From: Sinonovacula constricta
Lineage: Eukaryota > Mollusca > Bivalvia > Cardiida > Solecurtidae
Direction of reading: 5' to 3'
Length of the DNA: 64,000 nt
Assembly (NCBI GenBank): GCA_007844125.1
Contig: CM017558.1
Span: 44,606,460-44,670,459, forward strand
This document shows, in pieces, positions 48,841 through 59,893 of this stretch; the first letter of the stretch is position 1, and every line of letters begins with the position of its first letter. Under the pieces are notes generated by a model. It was not told the DNA's origin. It worked only from the letters and a program-made list of their open reading frames with translations, and made no database searches. The translations under genes were made by a program, and so were the position numbers.

Positions 48841-49978
48841 GACGAAACAAACAGGTGCTAACAGAAGATCTTTTTCAATGACAGGATTTATCCTCTGGTC
48901 AACTTAGCTATGTTACAGTCCTGCTTTTACACTTGGAAGAATAATTAATTACAGCACGCCATTGAAAGCCGCTTGCCTTCTCAACAACCATCCGTACTGA
49001 GATCATTTCGGATATTTACAGTGCGTGACTAAACTACAAATGGAGCAATTCTGCACTTGAAATCTGAAGGTATCATTTCAAAGAGGGGTTGTTATCTTTC
49101 AAAATAAATGATAAATGTGATGTTTTATCAAATTTATTTAACTCAATTTAGGCTACTATTACCAACTGTGTAATACTTGAGTTATTTCATAAGCAGCAGG
49201 GAGCTGAGTTTTAGTAAAGTAATATTAACCACATAAAACAAAGTGTGTGTTTCAATTGAATTCCACATAAACCATAGTGTCTAAATGTTTATCATATTCT
49301 TGCTTTATAAAAATTCCCTTACTTGAAAACTAATACTTCACAATTTCTTTGCCAAATTAGACCTCTCATAAAAAAAAATCACAACAACTGTATGTTCAAT
49401 GTTATAGATTCAATGAATTTTATTTCAACCAAATCATTTTGTTGACCTTGACAAATTGTCATGTTTATATGGAGATGACAGCTAACATTGTAAACACTAT
49501 CCAGTATTTCTGATTCTATCGTTATTAATGAAGATTTTGAAATATTTTGCCACTCAGCCATTTTCTGCATTAATGATCTTAAGCTACCATTGTATGCATT
49601 ATTGATTTTAGATTCATGCCACAATTAATGGCAAAGTTAACAGACATTTCAATTTAATGTCATGTTTTAAGACACCAAAGTTCTATAATGAAACCTTTCA
49701 AGAATGGTGGACCAAGTAAGTGGTAAATTACTGACTGTCACTTTATTCATAATTGGTCAGTGTGAAAAGACAAATTCAGTAGAGATACTAATTTTCTACA
49801 AGTCCTTTTAGATATAGGTGTTAGATATAATTAAGGGCTTTTCAAGTGTCACCTTAACACCCATGGAATTGTTAGATAGAAAATCTAAGGTCATTTAAGT
49901 AGTTCAGTTTATCAAAAGTTCTAGACCCTGTAAATAGTCATAAGGCCACTAAATTATCTTAAGTGTATTTCAATAGAA
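48841..49978. other. AT-rich, nothing supported
   Basis: Unique sequence leading into the diverged left edge of the 58-bp array. Confidence 0.5.
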
Positions 49979-52900
49979 GTCCTAGGACGGTAGTTAGCCT
50001 TAAAACCATATATAAACTTAGGACTCATGTCTAACTGTCCTAGGACTGTAGTTAGCCTCTAAACCATATATAAAACTAGGACACATGTCTAACTGTCCTA
50101 GGACAGTAGTTAGCCTCCAAACCTTATATAAAACTAGGACACATGTCTAACTGTCATAGGACAGTAGTTAGCCTCCATACCCTATATAAAATAAGGACCC
50201 ATGTCTAACTGTCCTAGGACTGTAGTTAGCCTCCAAACCTTATATAAAATTAGGACCTATGTCTAACTGTCCTAGCTAGGACTGTAGTTAGCCTCCAAAC
50301 CTTATATAAAATTAGGACACATGTCTGACTGCCCTAGGACTGTAGTTAGCTTCCAAGCCCTATATAAAATTAGGAACCATGTCTAACTGTCCTAGGACTG
50401 TAGTTAGCCTCCAAACCATAAATAAAACTGGGACCCATGTCTAACTGTCTTAGGACAGTAGTTAGCCTCCAAACCTTATAAAAAATTAGGACCTATGTCT
50501 AACTGACCTAGGACAGTAGTTAGCCTCCAAACCATAAATAAAACTAGGACACATGTCTAACTGTCCTAGGGCTTTAGTTAGCTTAAAAACCTTATATAAA
50601 ATTAGGACCCATGTCAAACTGTCCTAGGACAGTAGTTAGCCTTAAAAACTTATATAAAATTAGAACTCTTGTCTAATTGTCCTAGGACAGTAGTTAGCCT
50701 CCATACCCTATATAAATTTAGGACCCATGTCTAACTGTCCTAGGACTGTATTCAGCCTCCAAACCCTATATAAAATTAGGACCCATGTCTAACTGTCCTA
50801 GGACTGTATTCAGCCTCCAAACCCTATATAAAATTAGGACCCATGTCGTCCTGTCCTAGGACTGTAGTTAGCCTCCAAACCTTATATAAAATTAGGACCC
50901 ATGTCTAACTGTCATAAGACTGTAGTTAGCTTTAAAACCTTATATAAAATTAGGACTCTTGTCTAATTGTCCTAGGACAGTAGTTAGCCTCCACACCCTA
51001 TATAAATTTAGGACCCATGTCTAACTGTCCTAGGACTGTAGTTAGCCTCCAAACCCTATATAAAATTAGGACCCATGTCTAACTGTCCTATGACTGTAGT
51101 AAGCCTCCAAACCTTATATAAAATTACACATGTATGTCTAACTGCCCTAGGACTGTAGTTTGCCTCCAAACCATATATAAACTTAGGACACATGTCTAAC
51201 TGTCCTAGCTAGGACTGTAGTTAGCCTCCGAACACTATATAAAATAAGGATTCTATGTCTAACTGTCCTAGGGCTGTAGTTAGCCTAAAAACCTTATATA
51301 AAATTACCGGTAGGACCCATGTCTAACTGTCCATAGGACTGCTGTTAGCCTTACAACCTTATATAAAATTAGTATGGGTCCATGTCTAACTGTCCTAAGA
51401 CTGTAGTTAGCTTCCAAACTCTATATAAAATTAGGACCCATGTCTAACTGTCCTAGGACAGTAGTTAGCCTCCATACCCTATATAAAATTAGGACCCATA
51501 TCTAACTGTCCTAGGACAAAAGTTAGCCTCCATACCCTACATAAAATTAGGACCCATGTCTAACTGTCCTAGGACAGTAGTTAGCCTCCAAACCTTATAT
51601 ACAATTAGGACCCATGTCTAACTATCCTAGGACAGTAGTTAGCCTCCAAACCTTATATAAAATTAGGACACGTATCTAACTGTCCTAGGACTGTAGTTAG
51701 CCTCCAAACCCTATATAAAATTAGGACACCTGTATGTCTAACTGCCCTAGGACTGTAGTTAGCCCCCAAATCCTATATAAAATTAGGACCCATGTCTAAC
51801 TGTCCTAGCAAGGACTGTAGTTAGCCTCCAAACCTTATATAAAATTAGAATCCCATGTCTAACTGTCCTAGGACTGTAGTTAGCCTCCAAACCCTATATA
51901 AAATTAGGACCCATATCTAACTGTCCTAGGACTGTAGTTAGCCTCCAAACCCTATATAAAATTAGGACCCATGTCTAACTGTCTTAGGACAGTAGTTAGC
52001 CTCCAAACCCTATATAAAATTAGGACCCATATCGTCCTGTCATAGGACTGTAGTAAGCCTCCAAACCCTATATAAAATTAGGACCCATATCGTCTTGTCA
52101 TAGGACTGTAGTTAGCCTCCAAACCCTATATAAAATTAGGACCCATGTCTAACTGTTTTAGGACAGTAGTTAGCCTCCAAACCCTATATAAAATTAGGAC
52201 CCATGTCTAACTGTCCTAGGACTGTAGTTAGCCTTAAAACCTTATATAAAATTAGGACCCATGTCGTCCTGTCATAGGACTGTAGTTAGCCTCCAAACCC
52301 TATATAAAATTAGGACCCATATCGTCCTGTCATAGGACTGTAGTTAGCCTCCAAACCCTATATAAAATTAGGACCCATGTCTAACTGTCTTAGGACAGTA
52401 GTTAGCCTCCAAACCCTATATAAAATTAGGACCCATATCGTCCTGTCATAGGACTGTAGTAAGCCTCCAAACCCTATATAAAATTAGGACCCATATCGTC
52501 CTGTCATAGGACTGTAGTTAGCCTCCAAACCCTATATAAAATTAGGACCCATGTCTAACTGTCTTAGGACAGTAGTTAGCCTCCAAACCCTATATAAAAT
52601 TAGGACCCATGTCTAACTGTCCTAGGACTGTAGTTAGCTTTAAAACCTTTTATAAAATTAGGACCCATGTCGTCCTGTCATAGGACTGTAGTTAGCCTCC
52701 AAACCCTATATAAAATTAGGACCCATGTCGTACTGTCCTTGGACTGTAGTTAGCTTTAAAACCTTATATAAAATTAGGACCCATGTCGTACTGTCATAGG
52801 ACAGAAGTTAGCCTTAAAACCTTATATAAAATTAGAACCCATATCTTACTGTCCAAGCCTTAAAACCTTATATAAAATTAGGACCCATGTCGTACTGTCA

Positions 52901-53086
52901 TAGGACTGAAGTTAGCCTAAAACCTTATATAAAATTAGAACCCATATCTTACTGTCCTAGGACTGTAGTTAGCCTTAAAACCTTATATAAAATTAGGACC
53001 CATGTCGTACTGTCATAGGACTGAAGTTAGCCTTAAAACCTTATATAAAATTAGGACACGTAGCTAACTGTCCTAGGACTGACCAT
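49979..53086. repeat. 58-bp satellite array, about 53 copies
   Basis: The unit reads CTGTCCTAGGACTGTAGTTA, GCCTCCAAACCCTATATAAA, ATTAGGACCCATGTCTAA. Many copies carry the perfect palindrome CTGTCCTAGGACAG and each has a TATATAAAA core. The left end is diverged and the right half homogenised. From about 51961 a 406-bp (seven-unit) higher-order repeat is visible. No ORF of note spans it. Confidence 0.95.
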
Positions 53087-53399
53087 ACATTTATGGTCCG
53101 AAGACTTTTTTTAAAAGAGTCCACTTAAATATGACAAAATTCACTATTTTGTCTTTTTATTTATGGCAAAATGAAGAAATAAAGGTATATAATTATTTTA
53201 GAAAATAAAACTGATACAAAAATAAAATTGACAATGAAAGCAGAAAAAGGTTAACACTGAAACAGTTAATCTGTTAAACAAATCAAATGATATGTCTATA
53301 ATCACTGCTAGTTATTTACATAACCTACTATCTTTGTAACATCATGTCTATTTCTGGTTTTAAAACACAGTTCAACAATGAGGCGACTGACCACTGATT

Positions 53400-53643
53400 T
53401 ATGTTGTGTTTTTTAAATACATCACAGCGACCAATTATGATCATTGTAGCGACGTCCTGCTATTTGGTAGAGGAAGACTACACACATGTCTTGGTAGAAC
53501 CACTGGCGCACCGCAAGTCAGCTGGAAGGACCTTCCCATATTAAGTCCTTTGCCCCGACCGGGACCTGAACTCACTTGGCGAGAGGCTAAGCATTCAGAG
53601 AAGTTACAAATCGGTGACTCTACCACTACGCCACGGGCGCCCC
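53400..53643 (-). mobile_element. tRNA-derived SINE, family A, best copy
   Basis: In minus orientation it starts GGGGCGCCCGTGGCGTAGTG with an A-box GTGGCGTAGTGGTAGAG, and GTTCAGGTCCCGGTCGGGGC stands at the B-box position. The family-A core CAGTGGTTCTACCAAGACAT follows, and the 3' end is AATTGGTCGCTGTGATGTAT then TTAAAAAACAC. It is GC-rich compared with flanks, so probably young. The 88-codon and 61-codon ORFs here are SINE translations. Confidence 0.75.
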
Positions 53644-53829
53644 TTCCACTGATTGATGTATTAGTACAGTAATTTCTAAGATACTTCTGACACGTGTATG
53701 GGAAGTCTACATTACAGTGCTTTTACTTTTGAGAAAAAGACACCATATATATTCCAAGGTTTAGGTAGATGAGATTTAGCCCAAAATGACATAACATTTG
53801 GAGAAGACATTATGTTTAAAAAAAATAAG

Positions 53830-53902
53830 GTAGCCAGCCTTGGGCTTAAACCCAGATCCTTTACTATACAGGTGTAAGGTGTACTAACTGAGCTAGTCTG
53901 TT
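53830..53902 (-). mobile_element. tRNA-like sequence, minus strand
   Basis: In minus orientation AGCTCAGTTAGTACACC (A box) and TGGGTTTAAGCCCAAGGCTG (B box) are spaced as in a tRNA, but the anticodon arm does not pair well. A tRNA-derived SINE head or tRNA pseudogene. It lies 190 bp from the best family-A SINE. Confidence 0.45.
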
Positions 53903-53955
53903 GATGTATTTTACAATATTCAGAATTGTCCATGGTAAAGTGGTTAGGCCTGTAG

Positions 53956-54071
53956 GATCAGAGGGAGTTAAGACAATGGTTTCATGATCAGAGGGAGTTA
54001 AGACAAATGACTCATGATCAGTGGGTGTGAAGACAATTGACTTAAAATCAGAGAGGTTAAGAGAATAAACT
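53956..54071. repeat. 30-bp repeat, 4 copies
   Basis: The unit starts GATCAGAGGGAGTTAAGACA and recurs at 53956, 53986, 54016 and 54046 with increasing divergence. Confidence 0.85.
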
Positions 54072-54984
54072 CATAGCTATAACAATGATTGTATCAAAAT
54101 AAACAGACAGAATGTATGAGTTGATATATAGCCAAATATTTGATCATTTGATACTACAATAAGCATTAAGTATTACCTACTTGTTTGAAACTCAATGCAA
54201 ACAAAATTTCTGTTTGAAAATCAAGTTTACAGATAGTAAAAATTAATTTTGTTTTTTAATAAGAGAAAACAATTAATAGATTAAGTCAATTCATTTTTAA
54301 ACCAATATTTTTCAATGGCTTGTTGACTGTATTCATAACAGTCCATCATGACAGCTGTTTTACTAAGAAGGAACTTGATAACCCATGCCAAGTACCACTT
54401 TCAAAGCAGTAAAACCCTGAATACCAAATGACATAAATGCACAGCATAACCTTTTTGAGGCTATAATTATTTTTCGCCCCCATTTTTTTTCAACTTACAC
54501 TAAGCTACTAATAAGGATTAAGCTAGACAAATATGAGGTAGCCAATTATCCAGGGATGCCTGGGTAATAAGATTGTGAGAGGGATGATTTACACATTGAG
54601 GAGTTCATAACTTCACACTCCTTACTCAACCACCACTCAACCATGAATCCAAAATAAGAGAGCACCTATTCAAATGGAGAGCTAAAACTATTACCCAGTG
54701 ATGAAGTCTGAAAAGAAATGTTTCAACACTTTGTTGAGTTAAGTGACAAAAGTGTCCTGTGAACTACAGATACCATCTTTTGGATGACAATTAGGCTCGC
54801 CTCAATGCTTTTACTGTAGGATACTTTATAATTTTATGTTTAGAAGAAAAATACAAAATATTTAACACATAATCTGTGACTTACATATGTATGGTCCCCT
54901 TCACAGCAGGCAGGGGTAACCTGTCTTTTATTGTTTTGTACTGGAATCATCCGGCAGCTGTCATGATCAACCTATTAATCTTCA
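54072..54984. other. AT-rich, nothing supported
   Basis: Unique sequence between repeats. Confidence 0.5.
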
Positions 54985-55196
54985 GTTTTTGTTTTGCTAT
55001 ATCACAACGACACAATTACGGTCATATAGGTGACATCCATATAATTCTTGGCAGAGGAAGTCCAAAGAGTTATGTCAGTTAGAACATCTGACTCACCACA
55101 GGTTAGCTGGTAAATCTCACCACATAAATGTTCTCACAACAAGGGACTGAGGAATTACAAGTCTCTGACTCTGACCACTCGGACATGGGGTCCCTA
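54985..55196 (-). mobile_element. SINE, family A
   Basis: Plus-strand TATATCACAACGACACAATT, GGCAGAGGAAGTCCAAAGAG, CAGGTTAGCTGGTAAATC and TCTGACTCTGACCACTCGGA follow the family-A order on the minus strand, with moderate decay. Confidence 0.55.
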
Positions 55197-56270
55197 TGTT
55201 CCAAATCAACCAAGGGTTGATTGGCCTTAACATGAGGTGTACCTGCATTCACAGGCTTAAACAAGATGAACATTAATGCAAAACATCAAAGGTGATGCAA
55301 AAGTGTGTATTGTACCAGTAAGAGAAATATGGCAAAAATAATAAGAAACATAAATGTATAGGAAGAAGGTTTAATTGTACATAAACAGAATATAATCGAA
55401 ATTAAACATATTTGACTATCATTATCTGACGACAGTTTTTTATTGTGACAATCTCAATAGTTTTTGATGTGACATTGGATTTTTAAGACATTTTTTTAGT
55501 TTATTGCTTGATGATGAACTGTGTTTCTGATTACCATTTAGATCCTATCGGTAAACATCCTGGTCACATGACTCTCCAGTGGCAATCAGCAAATGTGATC
55601 ACAGTAGACTCAACACTTCAGTGCATCATCAAAAATAGCTAGAACTGTGCCTATCTCTAACTCTACTGGAACAACAGGCTGAGGACCACCGAAGGTCCAT
55701 ACTAACTAGGACTTTGACCACTATCACAGAATACACAGGGTCAAGCCCTAGACTAACCCCAGAAACCCCTGGCTGGCATTGTCCCGGAAAAAGCCTAAAT
55801 CAGCCCAGTTAACATTTTAAAAGAACTTGGGCTGCTTGCTGTTTCAAGAAGGATCACCAAGGTACATAACATTCTGGTTCAGCCTGGATCCACATGAGAA
55901 TGTAGCTTACAATTATACAATTTAACAGGTCCAAAATCATATATTAATTTTCAGCTACTTAATGTAACAGACTCAATATGTTACTAAATCATCTTACTTA
56001 TCTTTCCTCATCCTCATCCATCTTCTTCAACATTTAGTAGTCATTATTCTTTCTAACTATCATTAAACATCTTATTGATCATCTTATCTTCGAATTCTTA
56101 TTACTAAATTTTACTTATGCCAATATAAAATACACGTAGGTCAAACCTCATTATATCACAGTACATTGATTAATACGTATATCTCACCATATTGCATAAC
56201 CCCTTATACTTTTGGTGTAGGTATACTGGACCCTTTTTGTCGGAAATAACCTTTCACCGGGGCACCTGCG
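55197..56270. other. No supported gene
   Basis: A GC-richer patch at 55600-55870 has a 57-codon stop-free plus frame without start, splice signal or domain. Confidence 0.45.
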
Positions 56271-56416
56271 CACTACATTAAAACATTCCTGGCGAGAGCC
56301 TCGTGTTTGTTTCTGTTCTTGTCTTGACTAAGACCTTTTTGTGCCTTCTGCAGGCCCCAAAAGCAGAACCAAAGAAAAGGGTAACATTGGTGGCCAGTGT
56401 GGGGGGTCCCTCATCG

Positions 56417-56434
56417 GCCCCACGTTGGGCGCCA
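56417..56434 (-). other. Retroelement-type primer-binding site (tRNA-Lys)
   Basis: The minus strand reads TGGCGCCCAACGTGGGGC, which is the standard 18-nt binding site for the 3' end of tRNA-Lys used by many LTR retroelements. One base upstream is TGTTACA, a plausible LTR 3' end (CA). This implies that an LTR would lie toward higher coordinates and the internal region toward lower ones. No gag-pol is present; only about 100-150 bp of GC-richer sequence (to about 56270) could be internal region. A relic or a very short non-autonomous (TRIM-like) element. Confidence 0.6.
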
Positions 56435-56441
56435 TTGTAAC

Positions 56442-56553
56442 ATAGGGAGAAAAATGTGCAGCCAGTCCGGGACTCGAACCCGGGACCCTTCGCTAACAGG
56501 GCGAATGCTCTACTGACTGAGCTTACCGGACCACTTACACATTCTCTCCCTAT
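56442..56553 (-). mobile_element. Inverted-repeat unit carrying the tRNA-like sequence
   Basis: ATAGGGAGAAAAATGTG on the left and (inverted) ATAGGGAGAGAATGTG on the right enclose the tRNA-like sequence. The symmetry is not explained by tRNA structure. It may be a small transposable unit or part of an LTR. Confidence 0.5.
56460..56531 (-). tRNA. tRNA-like sequence (pseudo-tRNA), 72 nt
   Basis: On the minus strand it folds as a near-complete cloverleaf. The D arm is GCTC-AGTCAGTA-GAGC, the anticodon stem TTCGC/GCGAA is perfect, and the T arm is CCGGG-TTCGAGT-CCCGG. The acceptor stem GTCCGGT/ACTGGCT has two wobbles and one mismatch. The anticodon loop CCTGTTA lacks the invariant U33 (C instead) and position 8 is A, so it is unlikely to be a working tRNA; a UGU reading would be Thr. 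It sits inside a 112-bp inverted-repeat unit and beside a primer-binding-site motif, so it is best seen as part of a mobile element. Confidence 0.6.
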
Positions 56554-57580
56554 CACCCAGCTACATTAACTAGACTGGAAACAATAAAAAAAAGACTGTA
56601 AATATATCTTTCACTTTAATATTCTTAAATGTTTAATTTTAATAAACTACCTTATTGATTGGCTCATTTCACATTTATGAAGTAGTTTATTTCACATTTT
56701 ATTAAATAGTTTAAATTTATCCCATTCAGAGAGCTGCAGATCAAAATGTTATCTAAGAAATGCTCTTATACACTCAAAGCAGCCTCATTTTAAGACATCA
56801 AAAGAACTGCAAAGTAATATCATATTGCCTGATCTTATCTTTTAAATCTGTCATTGGATAAAATACTGACATCTGAAGAGCTCAAGTTAAACTGTTTTCT
56901 GTTTGAAATACTGAACTAAACTATGCAGCTCCATGAGAAGATTACAACTACATGTAGTTTCATTTTTAGGTATTAAAGGCATGGTAATAAGCAAGTTTTC
57001 TTTTTTTATTTGCCTATACTTCTGTAGATTGTAGATTTTCATTGAAACTTCCTACGTTAGGCTAAAGTGTTTACCAACAGGATGGTATATGATGGTTTTA
57101 GTGTAAAAATGTCATCACTCCAATGTAATAATGATCATAATTTCTAATTACTGGAGGAAGACTCTAGACTTTCATGTCTCGATATAACTACTGCTACACC
57201 ACACGTTAGATGGTTGACCTCCATGCCATCTTTTCCTTCATGCTTTTAGGGAAGACTGACAGTGCTTTAAGAAATGGGCAAATTGGGCAAATAGGCATTT
57301 TGGGGGATATTTTCACATAAAAAATGTTAACTGTTTTGGTCAAAATGGATAAATTTAATTAAGGAAAATTTTACCAAATTCAGGGGTAAAAAAGAAAACC
57401 TCTTTTTCTAAAAAAAGGGATTAAAAAAATCAAGTCCAGCAGCATAAATACATTTTTTATTTTGTTTTTAGAGGTTCTGCATAATCCGAGATCAAGGACT
57501 CGACAATCCTGATTAATGAATATTTGATAGACATTGGTGTTAAACTTCATCCCTGCACTCGGCTTTGCATTGAAAATTAA
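56554..57580. other. AT-rich, SINE fragment only
   Basis: AT-rich apart from the SINE piece at 57115. Confidence 0.5.
57115..57215 (-). mobile_element. SINE, family A, fragment
   Basis: Plus-strand CAATGTAATAATGATCATAA, TGGAGGAAGACTCTAGACTT and ACACCACACGTTAGATGGTT match the 3' half of family A on the minus strand, decayed. Confidence 0.4.
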
Positions 57581-57676
57581 CCCTGTGCATGCTAGAGCCC
57601 CCTGTGCATACTAGAGCCCCCTGTGCATGCTAGAGCCCCCTGTGCATGCTAGAGCCCCCTGTGCACACTAGAGCCC
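57581..57676. repeat. 19-bp repeat, 5 copies
   Basis: The unit CTGTGCATGCTAGAGCCCC starts at 57583, 57602, 57621, 57640 and 57659. Nearly perfect and GC-rich, standing out from its surroundings. Confidence 0.9.
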
Positions 57677-58717
57677 ATCATCTTTAAAAGATGTCTACTT
57701 GTCTACATGCAAAAGTACTAAAATAAATATATTGCTTAAGATTCGGCAGAAGCTGGCTATTTGCCTTGACCTGAACAATTAGTGCTTTAGCATTGCTAGG
57801 TGTTATTGAGATGATTATACTAGATAGCCAATCAACCATTGTATTCTAAGTAGGCCTAAAAATCCAGTGGATAAGTAAAACTTGACATCAGCATCTACAG
57901 TCAAACAATATTCTTAAAGTAACACCAACTGTTCTCCAAGTTATGAGATAAAGCTTACAATCTAAAATAAATACAAGAAAAAGAATCTTCATATATAATT
58001 TAATGAAGAAACCATTCTATATTTATCTTCATACAACTATGTCTTTCTTGTCCCTCAAACAAACAATATTCAAACACATAGCCATTTAAATCAAACATAA
58101 ACAAATAAAGTTTTATTCATTACACTTTAGCTATGGAAATTAAGTTAGACTCTTAACTAAATTAACCACAAAAATAAACCTTTATAAAGACATTTTACAA
58201 AAGGCTAACTGTATAATTTATGCAATAAACAAAACAAGAATGTTACTATAAATTTTGTGAGACACAAAAAAAAAATTCAACTAGAGGTTATATATTAGAG
58301 CATCGTTTGATGAAAGAAAAATTATCATATAAATTGAATGCTAAGTTAAGACTTCTTGGTCAAGGAACCTGTTTAATTAATATTGCTTTCTATTAAATTC
58401 ATTGAAGTATTCAGAAAAGCTGTCAGATAGCCCTTTGAGAATGAACATCTACCTTTTTTATATTAACCAAATTCAATTATTTATAAGTGATAAAAGTATT
58501 AACCTTCAAGACATTTCTGATTAAAGAGACTTAGTTGCGGTGTTTAAAATCAATTTGCATTAAATCTATTTAGCCCCAGTTTAGTTTGATATGTAAAAGG
58601 AAAAAAAACATGTTTCCACTTTCTAGCAGCTTGAAATGTAAGTTAAAGCATACAAGTCAACAGTATATGTAATGCATGTTGTTAGAATAAGCTTCGATCA
58701 GAATGATCTATTAAACA
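57677..58717. other. AT-rich, nothing supported
   Basis: Unique sequence. Confidence 0.5.
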
Positions 58718-59750
58718 CTGTGCTGCCTTTATCTAAGTGGCATGCCATGCTGCCTTTATCTAAGTGGCATGCAGTACTACCTTTATCTAAGTGGCATGCT
58801 GTGCTACCTTTATCTAAGTGGCATGCTGTGCTACCTTTATTAATGTTGCATGCTGTGCTGCCTGTATTAATGTGGCATGCTGTGCTGCCTTTATTTATGT
58901 GGCATGCTGTGCTGCCTTTATCTAAGTGGCATGCTGTGCTGCCTTTATCTAAGTGGCATTCTGTGCTGCCTTTATTTATGTGGCATGCTGTGCTGCCTTT
59001 ATTTATTTAGTGGCATGTTGTGCTGCCTTTATTTATTAAGTGGCATGCTGTGCTGCCTTTATCTAAATGGCATTTTGTGCTGCCCTTATTTATGTGGCAT
59101 GCTGTGCTGTCTTAACTTAAGTGGCATGCTGTGCTGCCTTTATTTATGTGGCATACTGTGCTGCCTTTATTTAAGTGGCATGCTCTGCTGCCTTTATATA
59201 TTTGGCATGTTGTGCTGCCTTTATTTAAGTAACCTGCTGTGCTGTGTTTATTTAAGTGGCATGCTGTGCTGCCTTTATATTTGTGGCATGTTGTGCTACC
59301 TTTATTTAAGTGATTTGCCGTGCTGCCTTTATTAATGTTGCATGCTGTGCTGCCTGTATTTAAGTGATGTATTTTGCTGCCTCTATCAAAGTGGCATGCT
59401 GTGCTGTTTTTATTTATGTGGCATGCTGTGCTGCCTTTATTTAAGTGGGATGCCATGCTGCCTTTATTTAAATGACAGGCTGTGCTGCCTTTATTTAAGT
59501 GGCATGATATGCTGCCTTTAGTTAATTGATATGATGTGCTGCCTTTATTTATGTGGCATGCTGTGCTGCCTTTATTTAAGTGGCATGCTGTGCTGCCTTT
59601 TATTTAAGTGGCATGCTGTGCTGCCATCATTTTAGTGGCATTCTGTGCTGCCTGTTTTAATGTGGCATGCTGTGCTGCCTTTACTTAAGTGGCATGCTGT
59701 GCTGCCTTTATTTAAATGGCATGCTGTGCTGCCTTTATTTAAGTGGCATA
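58718..59750. repeat. 27-bp array derived from a SINE core, about 38 copies
   Basis: The unit is GTGCTGCCTTTATTTAAGTG plus GCATGCT. The last unit runs directly into family-B SINE sequence (59736 on), which itself contains one such unit. The length of 27 bp is a multiple of three, so periodic 9-residue ORFs (112, 152, 124 and 114 codons) appear on both strands; these are not genes. Confidence 0.95.
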
Positions 59751-59893
59751 CCATCAACACCAGACATGATATAACATCCAGTTACATTAACCTGACAACA
59801 GCTCAGCTTCCCAGAAGCCAAACTACCCTCATAAGTTGTCTGCAAGTGAGAGAGCTACATCACAACCATTTTAATCATCATGGTTTTCTGACT
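59736..59893 (-). mobile_element. Family B SINE 5' portion, source of the 27-bp array
   Basis: Plus-strand TGGCATACCATCAACACCAG, CATCCAGTTACATTAACCTG, GCAAGTGAGAGAGCTACATC and ACAACCATTTTAATCATCAT correspond block by block to the 46864 element. The GTGCTGCCTTTA...AGTGGCAT motif at its inner edge is the one amplified in the adjoining tandem array. Confidence 0.65.

Noticed and set aside
55636..55812. 57-codon stop-free plus frame in a GC-richer patch.
   Set aside because: No start, splice sites or domain; length within chance at local GC content.
56278..56556. 92-codon minus ORF.
   Set aside because: Spans the tRNA-like unit and primer-binding site; no gag or other domain.
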